Of a DNA stretch of 64,000 nt, positions 8,531-17,850 are shown one piece after another; position 1 is the stretch's first letter, and the number at the start of each line of letters is the position of its first letter. The notes beneath the pieces are model-generated. The model was not told the origin of the DNA. It did not search any database and saw only the letters and a program-made list of their open reading frames with translations. A program made the translations under genes and the position numbers. Source of the DNA: Vibrio sp. JPW-9-11-11 (lineage in GTDB: Bacteria > Pseudomonadota > Gammaproteobacteria > Enterobacterales > Vibrionaceae); NCBI RefSeq assembly GCF_013369335.1, contig NZ_SZQJ01000004.1:124001-188000 (forward strand), in the 5' to 3' direction.

Positions 8531-9046
8531 ATGATGAACTATCTGATTTGGTTAGGTTTTATAGCCATAGCCATCAATGATGCAAAAGAGCACCGCATTC
8601 CTAACTCTTTCCTTCTCGTCGTACTCTCAGTTTGCCTCGTCAATGTGCTTTTCCAGCCTCACCCGCTTGACGGGTTAATCACCGCTTTGTCAGGCGGCTT
8701 GGCGTTGTTTTTTTGTGCTCTTTTACTCCACTTTGCGCGGGTTATGGCGCCTGGCGATGTTAAGTTGCTCGGCGTGGTTGGGTTTTGGCTCGGTTGGGGG
8801 AGTTTATTGCCTGCATCGGCTTGGATCGGCTTTGCAAGTGTTGTGGTTGGGTTGTTATACGCAGCGCTGAATAGGGTAATTACTGGCGCATCAATCAAAG
8901 AATTATTGACTAAATATTCCCTTATGGCTGCTTACGGCAGTCAAACGAACGCTTTGGTGGCAGGTAAAGACGCTTCTGAACACAAGTTGCGTATGCCATT
9001 TGCACCGGTGGTGGTGATGGGGCTTGCTCTTTTTCACTACTTCTAA
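8531..9046 (+). CDS. tadV: prepilin peptidase TadV/CpaA
   Basis: Inner-membrane aspartic peptidase (family A24) of 171 residues that cleaves the leaders of Flp pilins and TadE/F pseudopilins. The first catalytic aspartate lies in INDAKEHRIPN (about residues 15-25) and the second in the GDVKLL motif (about residues 75-80). Several hydrophobic segments span the rest. It lacks the N-terminal methylase domain of PilD, as usual for Tad peptidases. It follows both pilin genes and precedes the AAA+ ATPase gene by 24 bp. Confidence 0.9.
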   Translation: MMNYLIWLGFIAIAINDAKEHRIPNSFLLVVLSVCLVNVLFQPHPLDGLITALSGGLALFFCALLLHFARVMAPGDVKLLGVVGFWLGWGSLLPASAWIGFASVVVGLLYAALNRVITGASIKELLTKYSLMAAYGSQTNALVAGKDASEHKLRMPFAPVVVMGLALFHYF

Positions 9047-9070
9047 ACCAAGAGATGACAAGGAGTCATT

Positions 9071-10417
9071 ATGGTTCAGTCGACCGCTCCAATTAAGCAC
9101 AGAGTGGAACTAACGCCACAGGCTGATGCCCCCGCTGTGCCAACCTCTTTTGATGCGCTAGGTATTCCAAGAGCCGTGCTTGAGAACCTACTTGTTAAGC
9201 AGCTTGCAGCCTACCCTAAGTCAGACATCTTGCAATTGACAAAACTCATGTGCATCAATAGCCATATGATTGAAGAAATGTTGGGAGACTTGAGGTCGAA
9301 GTCCTTAGTTGAAGTGTTTCAGGCTCAAAGTGCTGGGTATCAATCTGTCAGTTCAGGGCATGTTCGTTATGGGCTGTCAGAGCAAGGGATGCAAGAGGCC
9401 GATGTCGCGTTTGCCAAAGATGCCTATTTAGGGCCAGCGCCAGTGTCATTGACCGATTACGACGCTATGGTCAAAGCTCAGGACGTGCGGGCACAGATGG
9501 TAAATCGCCAAGATGTCACCTATGCATTAAATGAGGTTCTGGGCGCCGAACGTATGATTGGTAGTCTGGGGCCTGCGATTAATTCCGGACGCGCACTGCT
9601 CCTTTACGGCGATGCGGGTACAGGTAAAACCTTTGTTGCCACGCGTATTCTCAACTCACTCAATACCTCGGTCTATATCCCTTACGCTGTTTATGCCGCG
9701 GGGAACATCATCAAGGTGTTCTCCCCCCAGCACCATAAACGTGTAACCAGTGGGGAAATCCAATCTATCACGTTTAAAGAGCAGTTTGACCGCCGTTGGT
9801 GCTTATGCGAGCGGCCAAGTATCCAGGTTGGCGGGGAGCTCACCATGGATATGCTGGAGGTGAACCACAGCGAACATAACCGCGTGTGGATGGCGCCGCT
9901 GCAAATGATGGCCAACAACGGCATATTCATTATCGATGACTTAGGTCGTCAGACCATGCCAGTTGCGACGTTGCTCAATCGTTGGATAGTGCCAATGGAG
10001 TACTTTTACGATTATTTATCGTTACCTAACGGGCAGCAAATCACTATTCCATTTATACTCACATTAGCCTTCTCTACGAACTTGGATCCAGAAAAGATCA
10101 GTGACCCCGCGTTTTTACGTCGATTAGGCTACAAAATTCAATTTGGTCCTTTGTTGGAAACGGAGTATCGCCAGCTATGGGACAAGCTCTCTCAAGGGAG
10201 AAGTTTGCAACTCGCAGAGGGCTGTTTTTCTACCTTGCTCGCGTTACATCAGCAGCACAGTGTAGGGTTTTATCCTTGTATTCCCAAAGATTTGGTGGGT
10301 ATTAGCCGCGATATCATCGTTTTCGAGGAAGCAGAGCCAGTCATTACCTCCGAAATCATCAACCGAGCTTGGGAAGTCTACTTTACAGCGGATGGTAAAG
10401 GTGGAGGTGCTCGATGA
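9071..10417 (+). CDS. AAA+ ATPase of the tad locus, role unknown
   Basis: Protein of 448 residues that is neither TadA nor TadZ. The N-terminal part (about 30-115) looks like a winged helix (SDILQLTKLMCINSHMIEEM then a VRYGLSEQG wing). A AAA+ domain follows: Walker A GDAGTGKT at 180-187, Walker B IFIIDD at 285-290, a sensor-1-like AFSTN at 333-337, and an arginine-bearing FLRRLGYK at about 348-355. It has no signal peptide or membrane segment, so it is cytoplasmic. Its stop overlaps the start of the CpaB/RcpC gene (ATGA), implying coupled translation. Similar genes occur in Vibrio tad loci as I recall, but I know no assigned function. It could remodel an assembly component or link the locus to regulation. 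Confidence 0.8.
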   Translation: MVQSTAPIKHRVELTPQADAPAVPTSFDALGIPRAVLENLLVKQLAAYPKSDILQLTKLMCINSHMIEEMLGDLRSKSLVEVFQAQSAGYQSVSSGHVRYGLSEQGMQEADVAFAKDAYLGPAPVSLTDYDAMVKAQDVRAQMVNRQDVTYALNEVLGAERMIGSLGPAINSGRALLLYGDAGTGKTFVATRILNSLNTSVYIPYAVYAAGNIIKVFSPQHHKRVTSGEIQSITFKEQFDRRWCLCERPSIQVGGELTMDMLEVNHSEHNRVWMAPLQMMANNGIFIIDDLGRQTMPVATLLNRWIVPMEYFYDYLSLPNGQQITIPFILTLAFSTNLDPEKISDPAFLRRLGYKIQFGPLLETEYRQLWDKLSQGRSLQLAEGCFSTLLALHQQHSVGFYPCIPKDLVGISRDIIVFEEAEPVITSEIINRAWEVYFTADGKGGGAR

Positions 10418-11160
10418 GTCGAAGCCAAATTATCTTATTATTCTTACTCTCTATCGCTTTTGGTCTGGGGGCCGTTTTCTTTGCCAAGCAGTGGATGGAT
10501 CGGCAAATAACCCCACAAACAGAAGTTGAAGTGGTTGAGCGTGAACCCGTGCTGGTGGCTGCGCAAGAGATCCCCTCTGGAACCATTATCGAACAACAGC
10601 ATGTCAGCCCTAAACTGCTCGAAGTGGCTTGGCGAGATGAGAGTCAGTTCTCGTCTGAAGAAGCACTGGTTGGGCAAGTCGCGGCTACCACGATTTATCC
10701 AGGAGAAATCATTACTCAAAATCGTCTCGCCAACTCCGGCGAGGGCTCAACGTTAGCTGCGCTGATTCCGGAAGATAAACGCGCGGTGACCATTCGAGTC
10801 AATGATGTTATTGGCGTGGCGGGCTTTCTTTTGCCCGGGAATCGGGTCGATGTTTTGAACACGATTAGTTATAGCCGTACGTCAGCAAGAACCCTGACCG
10901 TTTTGAAAAACATCAAAGTGCTTGCCGTAGACCAAACGGCCAGAACGGCTGAAAACAAACCGATAATTGTTCGAGCGGTGACACTTGAAGTTTCACCTAA
11001 TGAAGCGGAAAAACTATTGTCGGCGCGCAGTAAAGGGGAAATCCAGCTGACACTACGAAATCCTCATGCGGAAGAAGAAAAAGTCGTCAAAAGATACGTT
11101 GCTCCTAGTGTCACCATCTTAAAAGGCACTGAGAAGAGCAGTATTAGAGTCAAGGATTGA
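10414..11160 (+). CDS. rcpC: Flp pilus assembly protein RcpC/CpaB
   Basis: Periplasmic, membrane-anchored protein of 248 residues associated with the Tad secretin. The N-terminal hydrophobic segment (about residues 4-22) is followed by a SAF domain (about 46-110, VLVAAQEIPSGTII) and the CpaB/RcpC C-terminal region containing DKRAVTIRVNDVIGVAGFL, where the loop LLPGNRVDVL is diagnostic. It starts with ATGA overlapping the upstream ATPase gene and ends 8 bp before the secretin gene, so the three are tightly coupled. Confidence 0.92.
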   Translation: MSRSQIILLFLLSIAFGLGAVFFAKQWMDRQITPQTEVEVVEREPVLVAAQEIPSGTIIEQQHVSPKLLEVAWRDESQFSSEEALVGQVAATTIYPGEIITQNRLANSGEGSTLAALIPEDKRAVTIRVNDVIGVAGFLLPGNRVDVLNTISYSRTSARTLTVLKNIKVLAVDQTARTAENKPIIVRAVTLEVSPNEAEKLLSARSKGEIQLTLRNPHAEEEKVVKRYVAPSVTILKGTEKSSIRVKD

Positions 11161-11168
11161 GGTGACCT

Positions 11169-12635
11169 ATGCGCAAGATTATTGTTTTTATCATGTTTTT
11201 GTTTGTTTTTAGCCTAACATCTCAGGCCGCCACTCAGTCTGGTAAGTTGGTTAAAGTCCCTCATCATAAATCGACTCACGTTACTTTGGCGGGGAAAGCG
11301 AAACGCGTTTCTCTCGGCGACCCAGACGTGCTTGATATCGTTATGCTCAAATCTGATGAGGTGTTTTTGATTGGTAAGAAACTGGGCTCGACTAACTTGA
11401 TGGCTTGGGACAGTCGCGGGCGGCTCATTGAATCGATCAATATTGAAGTCACTCACGATCTCAACAGTTTAAAGGCCAAGCTGTATGAGTTTTTACCGAA
11501 TGAATCCATTAATGTGCACAGCGCACAAAATCGGTTGATTTTAAGCGGTCAAGTGAGTCATCAGTCGGCGATGAATATCGCACTTCGAGTCGCCGAGACC
11601 TATTCGGCTGGTCAAGAAGCGGACAAAGAAAACAAATCGTTAAGTGAGCAAGTGCAGAAAACCGGGGTGATCAACCTAATGACGATTGGCGGTGCTCAGC
11701 AGGTGATGCTGGAAGTGACGGTTGCCGAAGTGCAGCGCAGCTTAGTGAGAAAATTTGACGCCAACTTCCACTTCTTTCAACAGAACGGGAACTTTGGTTG
11801 GGGTGGCACTTCCGGTGGGGGCGTCATTGATGATCTTGCCAGTGGTGCGATAGGGCCTATTTTCAACGCACCAAGTATTGATAGCACGGGTCTGCTTGGA
11901 ACCTTTATCGATAGCAATACGTTGTTTACCTTTGCTCTTGATATCGCCAAACAAAATGGTACCGCTAAAGTTCTCGCCGAACCCAATTTAACCTCGCTCA
12001 GTGGTTCGAAAGCGGAGTTTTTGGCTGGGGGGGAGTTTCCCATTCCGGTACCTGATGAAAATGGTATCACCATTGAATATAAAGAGTATGGGGTGGGGTT
12101 GAAGTTCATTCCCACGGTTCTATCCGATCAGAAAATCAATTTGAACCTTGCCGTGGATGTGAGTGAAATCGCGAATACCTCGTCACTCACCCTTGCGCCC
12201 GGAAGTACCAATAGCACCTACGTTATCCCTCCGATTACTCGTCGCAGCGCCTCTTCAACTCTTGAACTCGCCGATGGGCAGACGATTGGGATTGCGGGGT
12301 TGATTAGCGAAAATGTACGTGATGTCGTCAATGAAATGCCCGGTTTTAGTGACATTCCAATCCTAGGCCAGTTGTTTAACAGTCAAGAGTATATTTCAGG
12401 CGAGACCGAGTTGGTGATTTTAGTTACCCCTCGATTAGCAAGGCCTGTCGATCGCAGAAAAGTGACGCTGCCTACTGATTTCTATGTCGAACCCAATGAT
12501 TTTGAATACTACTTGCTTGGACGCGGTGCCTATATCGCCTCGCCTAGCGTTACTCAAGCCCCAAGCACCGAAGAGCCGACATATGTCGATCGCAGCAAAG
12601 GTGGTACTGAAGGCACATTTGGGCACAGTTTGTAG
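11169..12635 (+). CDS. rcpA: outer-membrane secretin RcpA/CpaC
   Basis: Type II/IV-like secretin of 488 residues that forms the outer-membrane channel for the Flp pilus. A signal peptide (residues 1-20, cut after SQA) is followed by the pilus-type N-domain (about 25-95), a BON-like segment (about 100-160), and the secretin domain (about 250-430). That domain holds the VLAEPNLTSLSGSKAEFLAG motif and the C-terminal LVILVTPRLARP. The start follows a GAGGTGACC site. The small lipoprotein gene comes 8 bp later and could act as its pilotin. Confidence 0.93.
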   Translation: MRKIIVFIMFLFVFSLTSQAATQSGKLVKVPHHKSTHVTLAGKAKRVSLGDPDVLDIVMLKSDEVFLIGKKLGSTNLMAWDSRGRLIESINIEVTHDLNSLKAKLYEFLPNESINVHSAQNRLILSGQVSHQSAMNIALRVAETYSAGQEADKENKSLSEQVQKTGVINLMTIGGAQQVMLEVTVAEVQRSLVRKFDANFHFFQQNGNFGWGGTSGGGVIDDLASGAIGPIFNAPSIDSTGLLGTFIDSNTLFTFALDIAKQNGTAKVLAEPNLTSLSGSKAEFLAGGEFPIPVPDENGITIEYKEYGVGLKFIPTVLSDQKINLNLAVDVSEIANTSSLTLAPGSTNSTYVIPPITRRSASSTLELADGQTIGIAGLISENVRDVVNEMPGFSDIPILGQLFNSQEYISGETELVILVTPRLARPVDRRKVTLPTDFYVEPNDFEYYLLGRGAYIASPSVTQAPSTEEPTYVDRSKGGTEGTFGHSL

Positions 12636-12643
12636 GGGGAAAT

Positions 12644-12910
12644 ATGAAGCACAATTTTATCGTAATCCTAACCGTTGCATCAGCTCTATTGCTGGTGGGC
12701 TGTGTCAATAATGCTGAGAGGCTTGGCACTCATGTCGCTCAGTTAAGGGCGGAACAAACATACAATCCGAGCGCAACGCAAGATAACCTTGGCGTGGTGC
12801 CATCAGGCAGTGGTGAACGAATGGAAGGCGCCTATCAAATCTATACGGGTAAACAAAACTCAGAGTTGAAAGGCACCGATAGTCAATTCTTAGAGGGGTT
12901 CAGTAACTAA
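12644..12910 (+). CDS. small tad-locus lipoprotein
   Basis: An 88-residue protein with a lipoprotein signal: a hydrophobic stretch ending in LLLVGC, so Cys-19 or the adjacent cysteine would be acylated. The mature part is short, polar and without a recognisable fold. It is placed directly between the secretin and the TadG-like gene. RcpB and other small lipoproteins occupy similar positions in tad loci and are thought to help the secretin. Sequence identity to RcpB cannot be claimed from what is visible. Confidence 0.82.
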   Translation: MKHNFIVILTVASALLLVGCVNNAERLGTHVAQLRAEQTYNPSATQDNLGVVPSGSGERMEGAYQIYTGKQNSELKGTDSQFLEGFSN

Positions 12911-12926
12911 ACCTCAAGGAGCTACT

Positions 12927-14171
12927 ATGAATCGGATGCAAAGTGGTCGAGTGTTGCGTCGGCAGAAAGGGTTGGTTTTAGTATTGGTAACGGCAGCCAT
13001 GTTTGCTCTGATAGGGGTCGCGGCGTTATCTATCGACGTCAATCACGCCTTGATGAACAAATCTCGACTGCAAAATAGTGCCGATGCGGCTGCATTGGCC
13101 GCTGCTGTTGTGATTGATGGCGATGGCTCGACTGCGGATGCCACCACCGCAGCTAACACTACGGTCACCAATATTGCGAACGCCTCGGGCAATGGTGAAC
13201 TCTCCTTTCCGGCAGGGGCTATTTTGGTTCAGTTTACCAATGACCCGCAAAGTTTCCCGTCGCCTCCACAAACGCAAAGTGCGGGCTTTAATGCCGACCA
13301 AGATACCTTTGTGCGAGTGATCATCAGCAACTACCAGTTAGAGAACTACTTTGCGGATTGGCTTGGCGTCGATAAAGCGTTGAATGTTTCGGCTGCCGCT
13401 GGTCCAAGTCCCAGCGCCCCTGCGGTGAACGTTGTTCCCATGGCGGTATGCCAAGATGAAAGCGCCGCGGGGAGTCAAGGCTACGATACCGGTAAATTGT
13501 ATGCGCTCAAGATTGCCGACCTCAACCAGACCGAAATGGGGGCGGGTAACTATCAGCTACTCGACTTTGGTTCAGGGGCTGATACCGTTCGAACTGCGTT
13601 GGCAGGCGGATTTGAAGGTCGCGTTGGCATCGGTGATATCGTAACCACAAAACCAGGCAACACGGTGGGCCCGGTTGGGCAAGGCTTAAACACTCGCTTT
13701 GGTAACTACAGTGGTGGGGGGTTATCGGAAACCGATTACCCGACAGATGTCTACGTCAAAGAGCCAGTAAGAAAAGCAACCTTAGATAACGACGGGAATT
13801 TGGTTTACGACGACACATCGGGCGCAGGTGGAGAGGCATGGAGCTATGCCGATTATCAAGCCGCGATGCCCTGCACCGGGGATAGTGCCTGCCGCATTAA
13901 CGACGGCGGACAATATGACCGACGTATTTTGGTCATTCCAATTGTTGACTGTTCTGGTGCATCAGGAGGGACCAGTAGTTTTACCGTAACTGCATTGGGT
14001 TGCTTTTTTATGTTGCAACAAGCGCCGACCTCGAACAGCGGCAAAGAAGCGGTATTTGGTGAGTTTCTTCATGATTGCTCTGCCTATGGCGGGACGCCGG
14101 GGCAAAACTCTGATTCTGAAGGCCCTTATTTGATCGTGCTTTACGAGGACCCAGACAGGAGGGAGTCGTAA
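12927..14171 (+). CDS. tadG: TadG-like Flp pilus assembly protein
   Basis: Protein of 414 residues with one N-terminal membrane helix followed by the Tad/TadG signature ALSIDVNHALMNKSRLQNSA and an alanine-rich ADAAALAAAV stretch (about residues 30-65). The remainder is extracytoplasmic, rich in Gly/Ser/Asp, and contains several cysteines (CQDE, CTGDSAC, CSG) that may form disulfides. I see no complete von Willebrand A MIDAS motif, which some TadG proteins have. The stop TAA overlaps the next ATG by one base. Confidence 0.85.
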   Translation: MNRMQSGRVLRRQKGLVLVLVTAAMFALIGVAALSIDVNHALMNKSRLQNSADAAALAAAVVIDGDGSTADATTAANTTVTNIANASGNGELSFPAGAILVQFTNDPQSFPSPPQTQSAGFNADQDTFVRVIISNYQLENYFADWLGVDKALNVSAAAGPSPSAPAVNVVPMAVCQDESAAGSQGYDTGKLYALKIADLNQTEMGAGNYQLLDFGSGADTVRTALAGGFEGRVGIGDIVTTKPGNTVGPVGQGLNTRFGNYSGGGLSETDYPTDVYVKEPVRKATLDNDGNLVYDDTSGAGGEAWSYADYQAAMPCTGDSACRINDGGQYDRRILVIPIVDCSGASGGTSSFTVTALGCFFMLQQAPTSNSGKEAVFGEFLHDCSAYGGTPGQNSDSEGPYLIVLYEDPDRRES

Positions 14172-14626
14172 TGAGTAAGCCAATCATTAACGGCTCGCGT
14201 AGCCGGCAACACGGCTTAGCTGCGGTTGAGATGCTGATTACCGTGCCAATACTGGTCGCAATTTTGCTGGCCATTACCGAGTTCGGCCATGCTTTTATTC
14301 AGTACAACACGTTAAATAAAATGGCACAAAATGGCGTTAGGCACGCCACGGCGGATATTTTGGGAACGGGCAGTACCGTGCCTTGTAATAACGCAACAAC
14401 TGTCTCCGATACCATCAACGTTGTACTTTATGGTCGAACCTCGGCAGTCAATGCCACCCCGATTATGGAGGGCGTGACCGCAGAGGATGTCACCATGAGC
14501 TGTGCGGGCAAATACGTGACGATTACCGTTAACCATCAATATATCCCGATTATTGATGCTATCTCTTCGAGTACCTCGTTTGACGTCCCTTTAATCGCCT
14601 CGGCAGTAATGAGGACTGAGCCATGA
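14171..14626 (+). CDS. tadE: TadE-like pseudopilin
   Basis: A 151-residue pseudopilin. A basic leader (SRSRQHG) precedes a prepilin-type site G-LAAVEMLITVPILVA with the +5 glutamate and a long hydrophobic helix, then an extracytoplasmic domain with two cysteines. TadE and TadF proteins are cut by TadV and are needed for pilus production. It overlaps the TadG-like gene by one base and the next pseudopilin gene by four (ATGA). Confidence 0.88.
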   Translation: MSKPIINGSRSRQHGLAAVEMLITVPILVAILLAITEFGHAFIQYNTLNKMAQNGVRHATADILGTGSTVPCNNATTVSDTINVVLYGRTSAVNATPIMEGVTAEDVTMSCAGKYVTITVNHQYIPIIDAISSSTSFDVPLIASAVMRTEP

Positions 14627-15105
14627 AAAAACAGCAAGGCGTAACCATCATCGAATTTACATTAATCGCGACCGCACTGATGTTAATTATTTTCTCGGTC
14701 ATTGAAGTGGGGCGTTATGTCTATTCGTTGCAAACCATCAACGACGTTACCCGGGTGGCAGCACGTTTGGCGGCGGTGTGTCGCGTTGAAGATCGCAATG
14801 ATATCCCTGCGCTCGCGATTCCCGATTATGCGCCAGGAGGGCTGACAGCAAACAACATAGTTGTCGACTATTTAGACGCCGACGGAAATGTTGTGACCGG
14901 AACTCTGACAGATGACGATGTCTTTTCTACAATTAGATATGTAAGAGCACGAATCGTTAATTTTAGTTATCAATTCACAGGGTTATTAAGCTTCGTCAAC
15001 TTGACGGGGGTATTAGCAGTTCCCGACTTTGAAACGATTCGACCACGAGAAAATTTAGGCCACCACCGACGCTCAGATGGAACTGAGAGCAGCTCGGACT
15101 GTTAG
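14623..15105 (+). CDS. tadF: second TadE/TadF-like pseudopilin
   Basis: A 160-residue pseudopilin with a short leader MKKQQG followed by VTIIEFTLIATALML, again with glutamate at +5, and a characteristic VIEVGRYVYSLQTINDVTRVAARLA segment after the helix (about residues 25-50). Assignment to TadF rather than a second TadE is by position. It begins inside the stop of the previous gene, and the TadZ gene follows after 9 bp. Confidence 0.85.
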   Translation: MKKQQGVTIIEFTLIATALMLIIFSVIEVGRYVYSLQTINDVTRVAARLAAVCRVEDRNDIPALAIPDYAPGGLTANNIVVDYLDADGNVVTGTLTDDDVFSTIRYVRARIVNFSYQFTGLLSFVNLTGVLAVPDFETIRPRENLGHHRRSDGTESSSDC

Positions 15106-15114
15106 GAGAACAAA

Positions 15115-16338
15115 ATGGGAGAGGCTGTGCCGATAGCGCCAAGTGGGGATGCCCCGATCAGATTGAAAACCAACCTTACCATTTGGGTATTCTACTCCTC
15201 GGATGCGTTTCATCTTCATATTAGCCACGAGTTGTCTAAATGTTTGAGCATTAGCTATGAGATGATCTCTTTTCATGGCTTAGTGGTGGCGAATTTAGCC
15301 CATTTTTCTCCCCCTGATCTCATTTTTGTCGAAACTGGGCCCAATTGGGCGCAAAAAATTGTCGAGTTGCAACACTATGAAGCGCCGGACATCCATCAAG
15401 ACAATCATGAAGCGTCGTTGATTGTTTTTGGCAATGAAAACGACAATGGCGCTTTAAAAATAGCGTTGAGAATTGGCGCAGCCGATTTTGTTTCCAACAC
15501 GGCGCAAATCGACGATCTCATCCCGCTACTAAAAAATGTGGCAGAAGAGAAAGTGGCGAGCCGAAATTTAGGTGACTTGTTGGTATTTATGAACACGAAG
15601 GGAGGCTCCGGAGCCTCGACGATTGCGCTCAATTCTGCGATCAAAATGGCCAGCCAATATCCAGAGCAAGTACTGCTGCTTGATCTCGATCTTCAGTTTG
15701 GGGTGGTGAACGATTATCTCAGTATTCAACCGACCTACAGCATGACGGATGCGTTGGCAAACGTGTCTGACCTTGACGAAGTCGCACTCAGTACCTTTGT
15801 CACTAAGCATAAATCGGGGCTGCATGTTTTATCCTTTAAGCGCGAAAACAGCCACGAGAACTACGAGAAAGCCAAGCACTTAAACAAGCTGCTTCCTCTG
15901 TTAAGGGAGCATTATCCTTATGTGATCGTCGATCTCTCACGGGGACTAGACCGCTTGTTTGCTCCTGTGTTGGCTCCCGCGACTAAGATTTTTTTAATCG
16001 CACAGCAAAACCTCGTTGCGATAAAAAATACCACGCAAATGATGAAGTTGTTGTCGTTTGAGTTTGGTCTGAACAAAGAACAGATGGAAGTGGTGATTAA
16101 CCGCTATGAGAAACGTCAATCGATTCGGCTCAAAGACATTCAAGGGACCTTGGGAGACCTACCAGTTCACACGGTGCCCAATGAGTTTAAGGTAGCCCTA
16201 GAGAGCGCCAATTTGGGCAAACCCTTCATTGAGAGTAAGAAAAGCAGTTCCATTGCAAAATCGATTGTCCGGTTTGTTCAGTGTTTAACTCCTGAGCCTG
16301 AAACCAAGAAAAGTTGGTTGCAACGACTATTTTCATAA
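15115..16338 (+). CDS. tadZ: TadZ/CpaE pilus localisation ATPase-like protein
   Basis: Protein of 407 residues that places the Tad machine in the cell. The N-terminal part (about 20-145) resembles an atypical receiver domain. A MinD/ParA-like domain follows, with a deviant Walker A KGGSGAST at 162-169 and LLLDLDLQFG as the next conserved strand. The signature lysine at the start of the P-loop is present. It precedes tadA by 27 bp from stop to ATG, the usual order in these loci. Confidence 0.9.
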   Translation: MGEAVPIAPSGDAPIRLKTNLTIWVFYSSDAFHLHISHELSKCLSISYEMISFHGLVVANLAHFSPPDLIFVETGPNWAQKIVELQHYEAPDIHQDNHEASLIVFGNENDNGALKIALRIGAADFVSNTAQIDDLIPLLKNVAEEKVASRNLGDLLVFMNTKGGSGASTIALNSAIKMASQYPEQVLLLDLDLQFGVVNDYLSIQPTYSMTDALANVSDLDEVALSTFVTKHKSGLHVLSFKRENSHENYEKAKHLNKLLPLLREHYPYVIVDLSRGLDRLFAPVLAPATKIFLIAQQNLVAIKNTTQMMKLLSFEFGLNKEQMEVVINRYEKRQSIRLKDIQGTLGDLPVHTVPNEFKVALESANLGKPFIESKKSSSIAKSIVRFVQCLTPEPETKKSWLQRLFS

Positions 16339-16365
16339 TTCTAATAAGAGGTGAAGAGAGCGAGC

Positions 16366-17841
16366 ATGTTTTTCAAACGTAAAAACTTAAATCCTGAACT
16401 ACAGGAAAAGGTGGCTGCCTCTGAGCGCCAACAGCAAGCCTCTTATGACGAGTCAGAGAGCTCTGAGTCATCAAGTCCATCATCCGAAGTTCAGGCGAGT
16501 GCTTTGAAAGAAAGGAAGAAAATTGAGACGGATGCGAAGGACAAAGCGGTCGAAGAGACTCGCAAGCAGTTAACGCATGAGCAAGAAGTCAAACACTATT
16601 ATCATCAGAGGCTACTTGAAACATTAGACCTTGGACTTTTGGCAAGCCTCGAGCCTGAGCGAGCGAAAGCGGATCTCCATGATGCCATCATCCAATTGAT
16701 GGCAGATGACCAGACCCATGCGCTCAGCGCTGAAGGTCGTAAGCGTGTTATCCAACAGATCGAAGATGAAGTGTTTGGGTTAGGTCCCCTCGAGCCGTTA
16801 CTGCATGACGCCACGGTATCCGATATTTTGGTCAATGGACCTAAACACGTATTTGTTGAGCGTCGCGGTAAACTTGAACTAACGCCCTATACGTTTTTAG
16901 ATGAGCGCCATTTGCGTAATATTATTGACCGCATTGTGAGCCAAGTGGGTCGTCGTATTGATGAAGCGTCGCCGATGGTCGATGCACGTCTTGCTGACGG
17001 CTCTCGGGTCAATGCCATTATTCCCCCTCTCGCGCTTGATGGCTCATCGGTGTCCATTCGTCGTTTCGCCGTCGAAAAGCTGAACATGGATAACTTACTT
17101 GACTTTAACTCGCTCTCTCCGGAAATGGCAAAGTTTGTCGAAGCGGCGGTGAGGGGCGCGCTGAATGTGTTGATCTCAGGGGGAACCGGCTCGGGTAAAA
17201 CAACGACTCTGAACATCTTCTCTAACTTTATTCCCTCCGATGACCGTATCGTCACGATAGAAGACTCGGCAGAGCTACAACTCCAACAACCACACGTGGT
17301 ACGCCTCGAAACAAGGCCTGCCAACTTGGAGGGGAAGGGGGAAATAACCCAGCGAGACTTGGTGAAAAACTCATTACGGATGAGACCAGATCGTATCGTA
17401 CTTGGTGAGGTGCGCGGCGCAGAAGCGGTCGACATGTTGGCGGCAATGAACACGGGCCACGATGGCTCATTGGCGACGATACATGCCAATACACCGCGTG
17501 ATGCGTTATCTCGGGTGGAGAACATGTTTGCAATGGCAGGGTGGAACATGTCGGCAAAAAACTTACGTTCCCAGATTGCGTCGGCAATACATCTGGTGGT
17601 GCAGATGGAACGCCAAGAAGATGGTAAGCGCAGAATGGTAAGTATTTGTGAAATTAACGGTATGGAAGGTGAAATCATCACCATGTCGGAGTTGTTTCGC
17701 TTTCACCGACAAGGGATGGATGAAGAGGGCAATGTGATTGGTTACTACACCGCCACAGGGGTTGTTCCTCAATGTCATGACCAACTGGCCAAAAAAGGCA
17801 TGCCTCTCCCGTTTGACATTTTTAATGAGACCTACTCATAA
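16366..17841 (+). CDS. tadA: pilus assembly/retraction ATPase TadA/CpaF
   Basis: Secretion-superfamily hexameric ATPase of 491 residues that powers Flp pilus extension and probably retraction. After a charged, low-complexity N-terminus (about 20-75, many Glu/Ser/Lys) come the CpaF N-domain and the ATPase core: Walker A GGTGSGKT at 272-279, an Asp box (IVTIEDSAELQ), Walker B LRMRPDRIVLGEVRG and a His box (TGHDGSLATIHAN). A GTG at 16351 is in frame, but ATG 16366 sits behind AAGAGGTGAAGAGAG and gives a normal N-terminus. tadB starts 9 bp after the stop. Confidence 0.93.
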   Translation: MFFKRKNLNPELQEKVAASERQQQASYDESESSESSSPSSEVQASALKERKKIETDAKDKAVEETRKQLTHEQEVKHYYHQRLLETLDLGLLASLEPERAKADLHDAIIQLMADDQTHALSAEGRKRVIQQIEDEVFGLGPLEPLLHDATVSDILVNGPKHVFVERRGKLELTPYTFLDERHLRNIIDRIVSQVGRRIDEASPMVDARLADGSRVNAIIPPLALDGSSVSIRRFAVEKLNMDNLLDFNSLSPEMAKFVEAAVRGALNVLISGGTGSGKTTTLNIFSNFIPSDDRIVTIEDSAELQLQQPHVVRLETRPANLEGKGEITQRDLVKNSLRMRPDRIVLGEVRGAEAVDMLAAMNTGHDGSLATIHANTPRDALSRVENMFAMAGWNMSAKNLRSQIASAIHLVVQMERQEDGKRRMVSICEINGMEGEIITMSELFRFHRQGMDEEGNVIGYYTATGVVPQCHDQLAKKGMPLPFDIFNETYS

Positions 17842-17850
17842 GGGGGAGTT

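Noticed and set aside
16887..17684. Long open frame on the minus strand across tadA (265 codons)
   Set aside because: It is fully antisense to a gene with all TadA motifs, has no ribosome site and a Ser/Arg-rich shadow composition.
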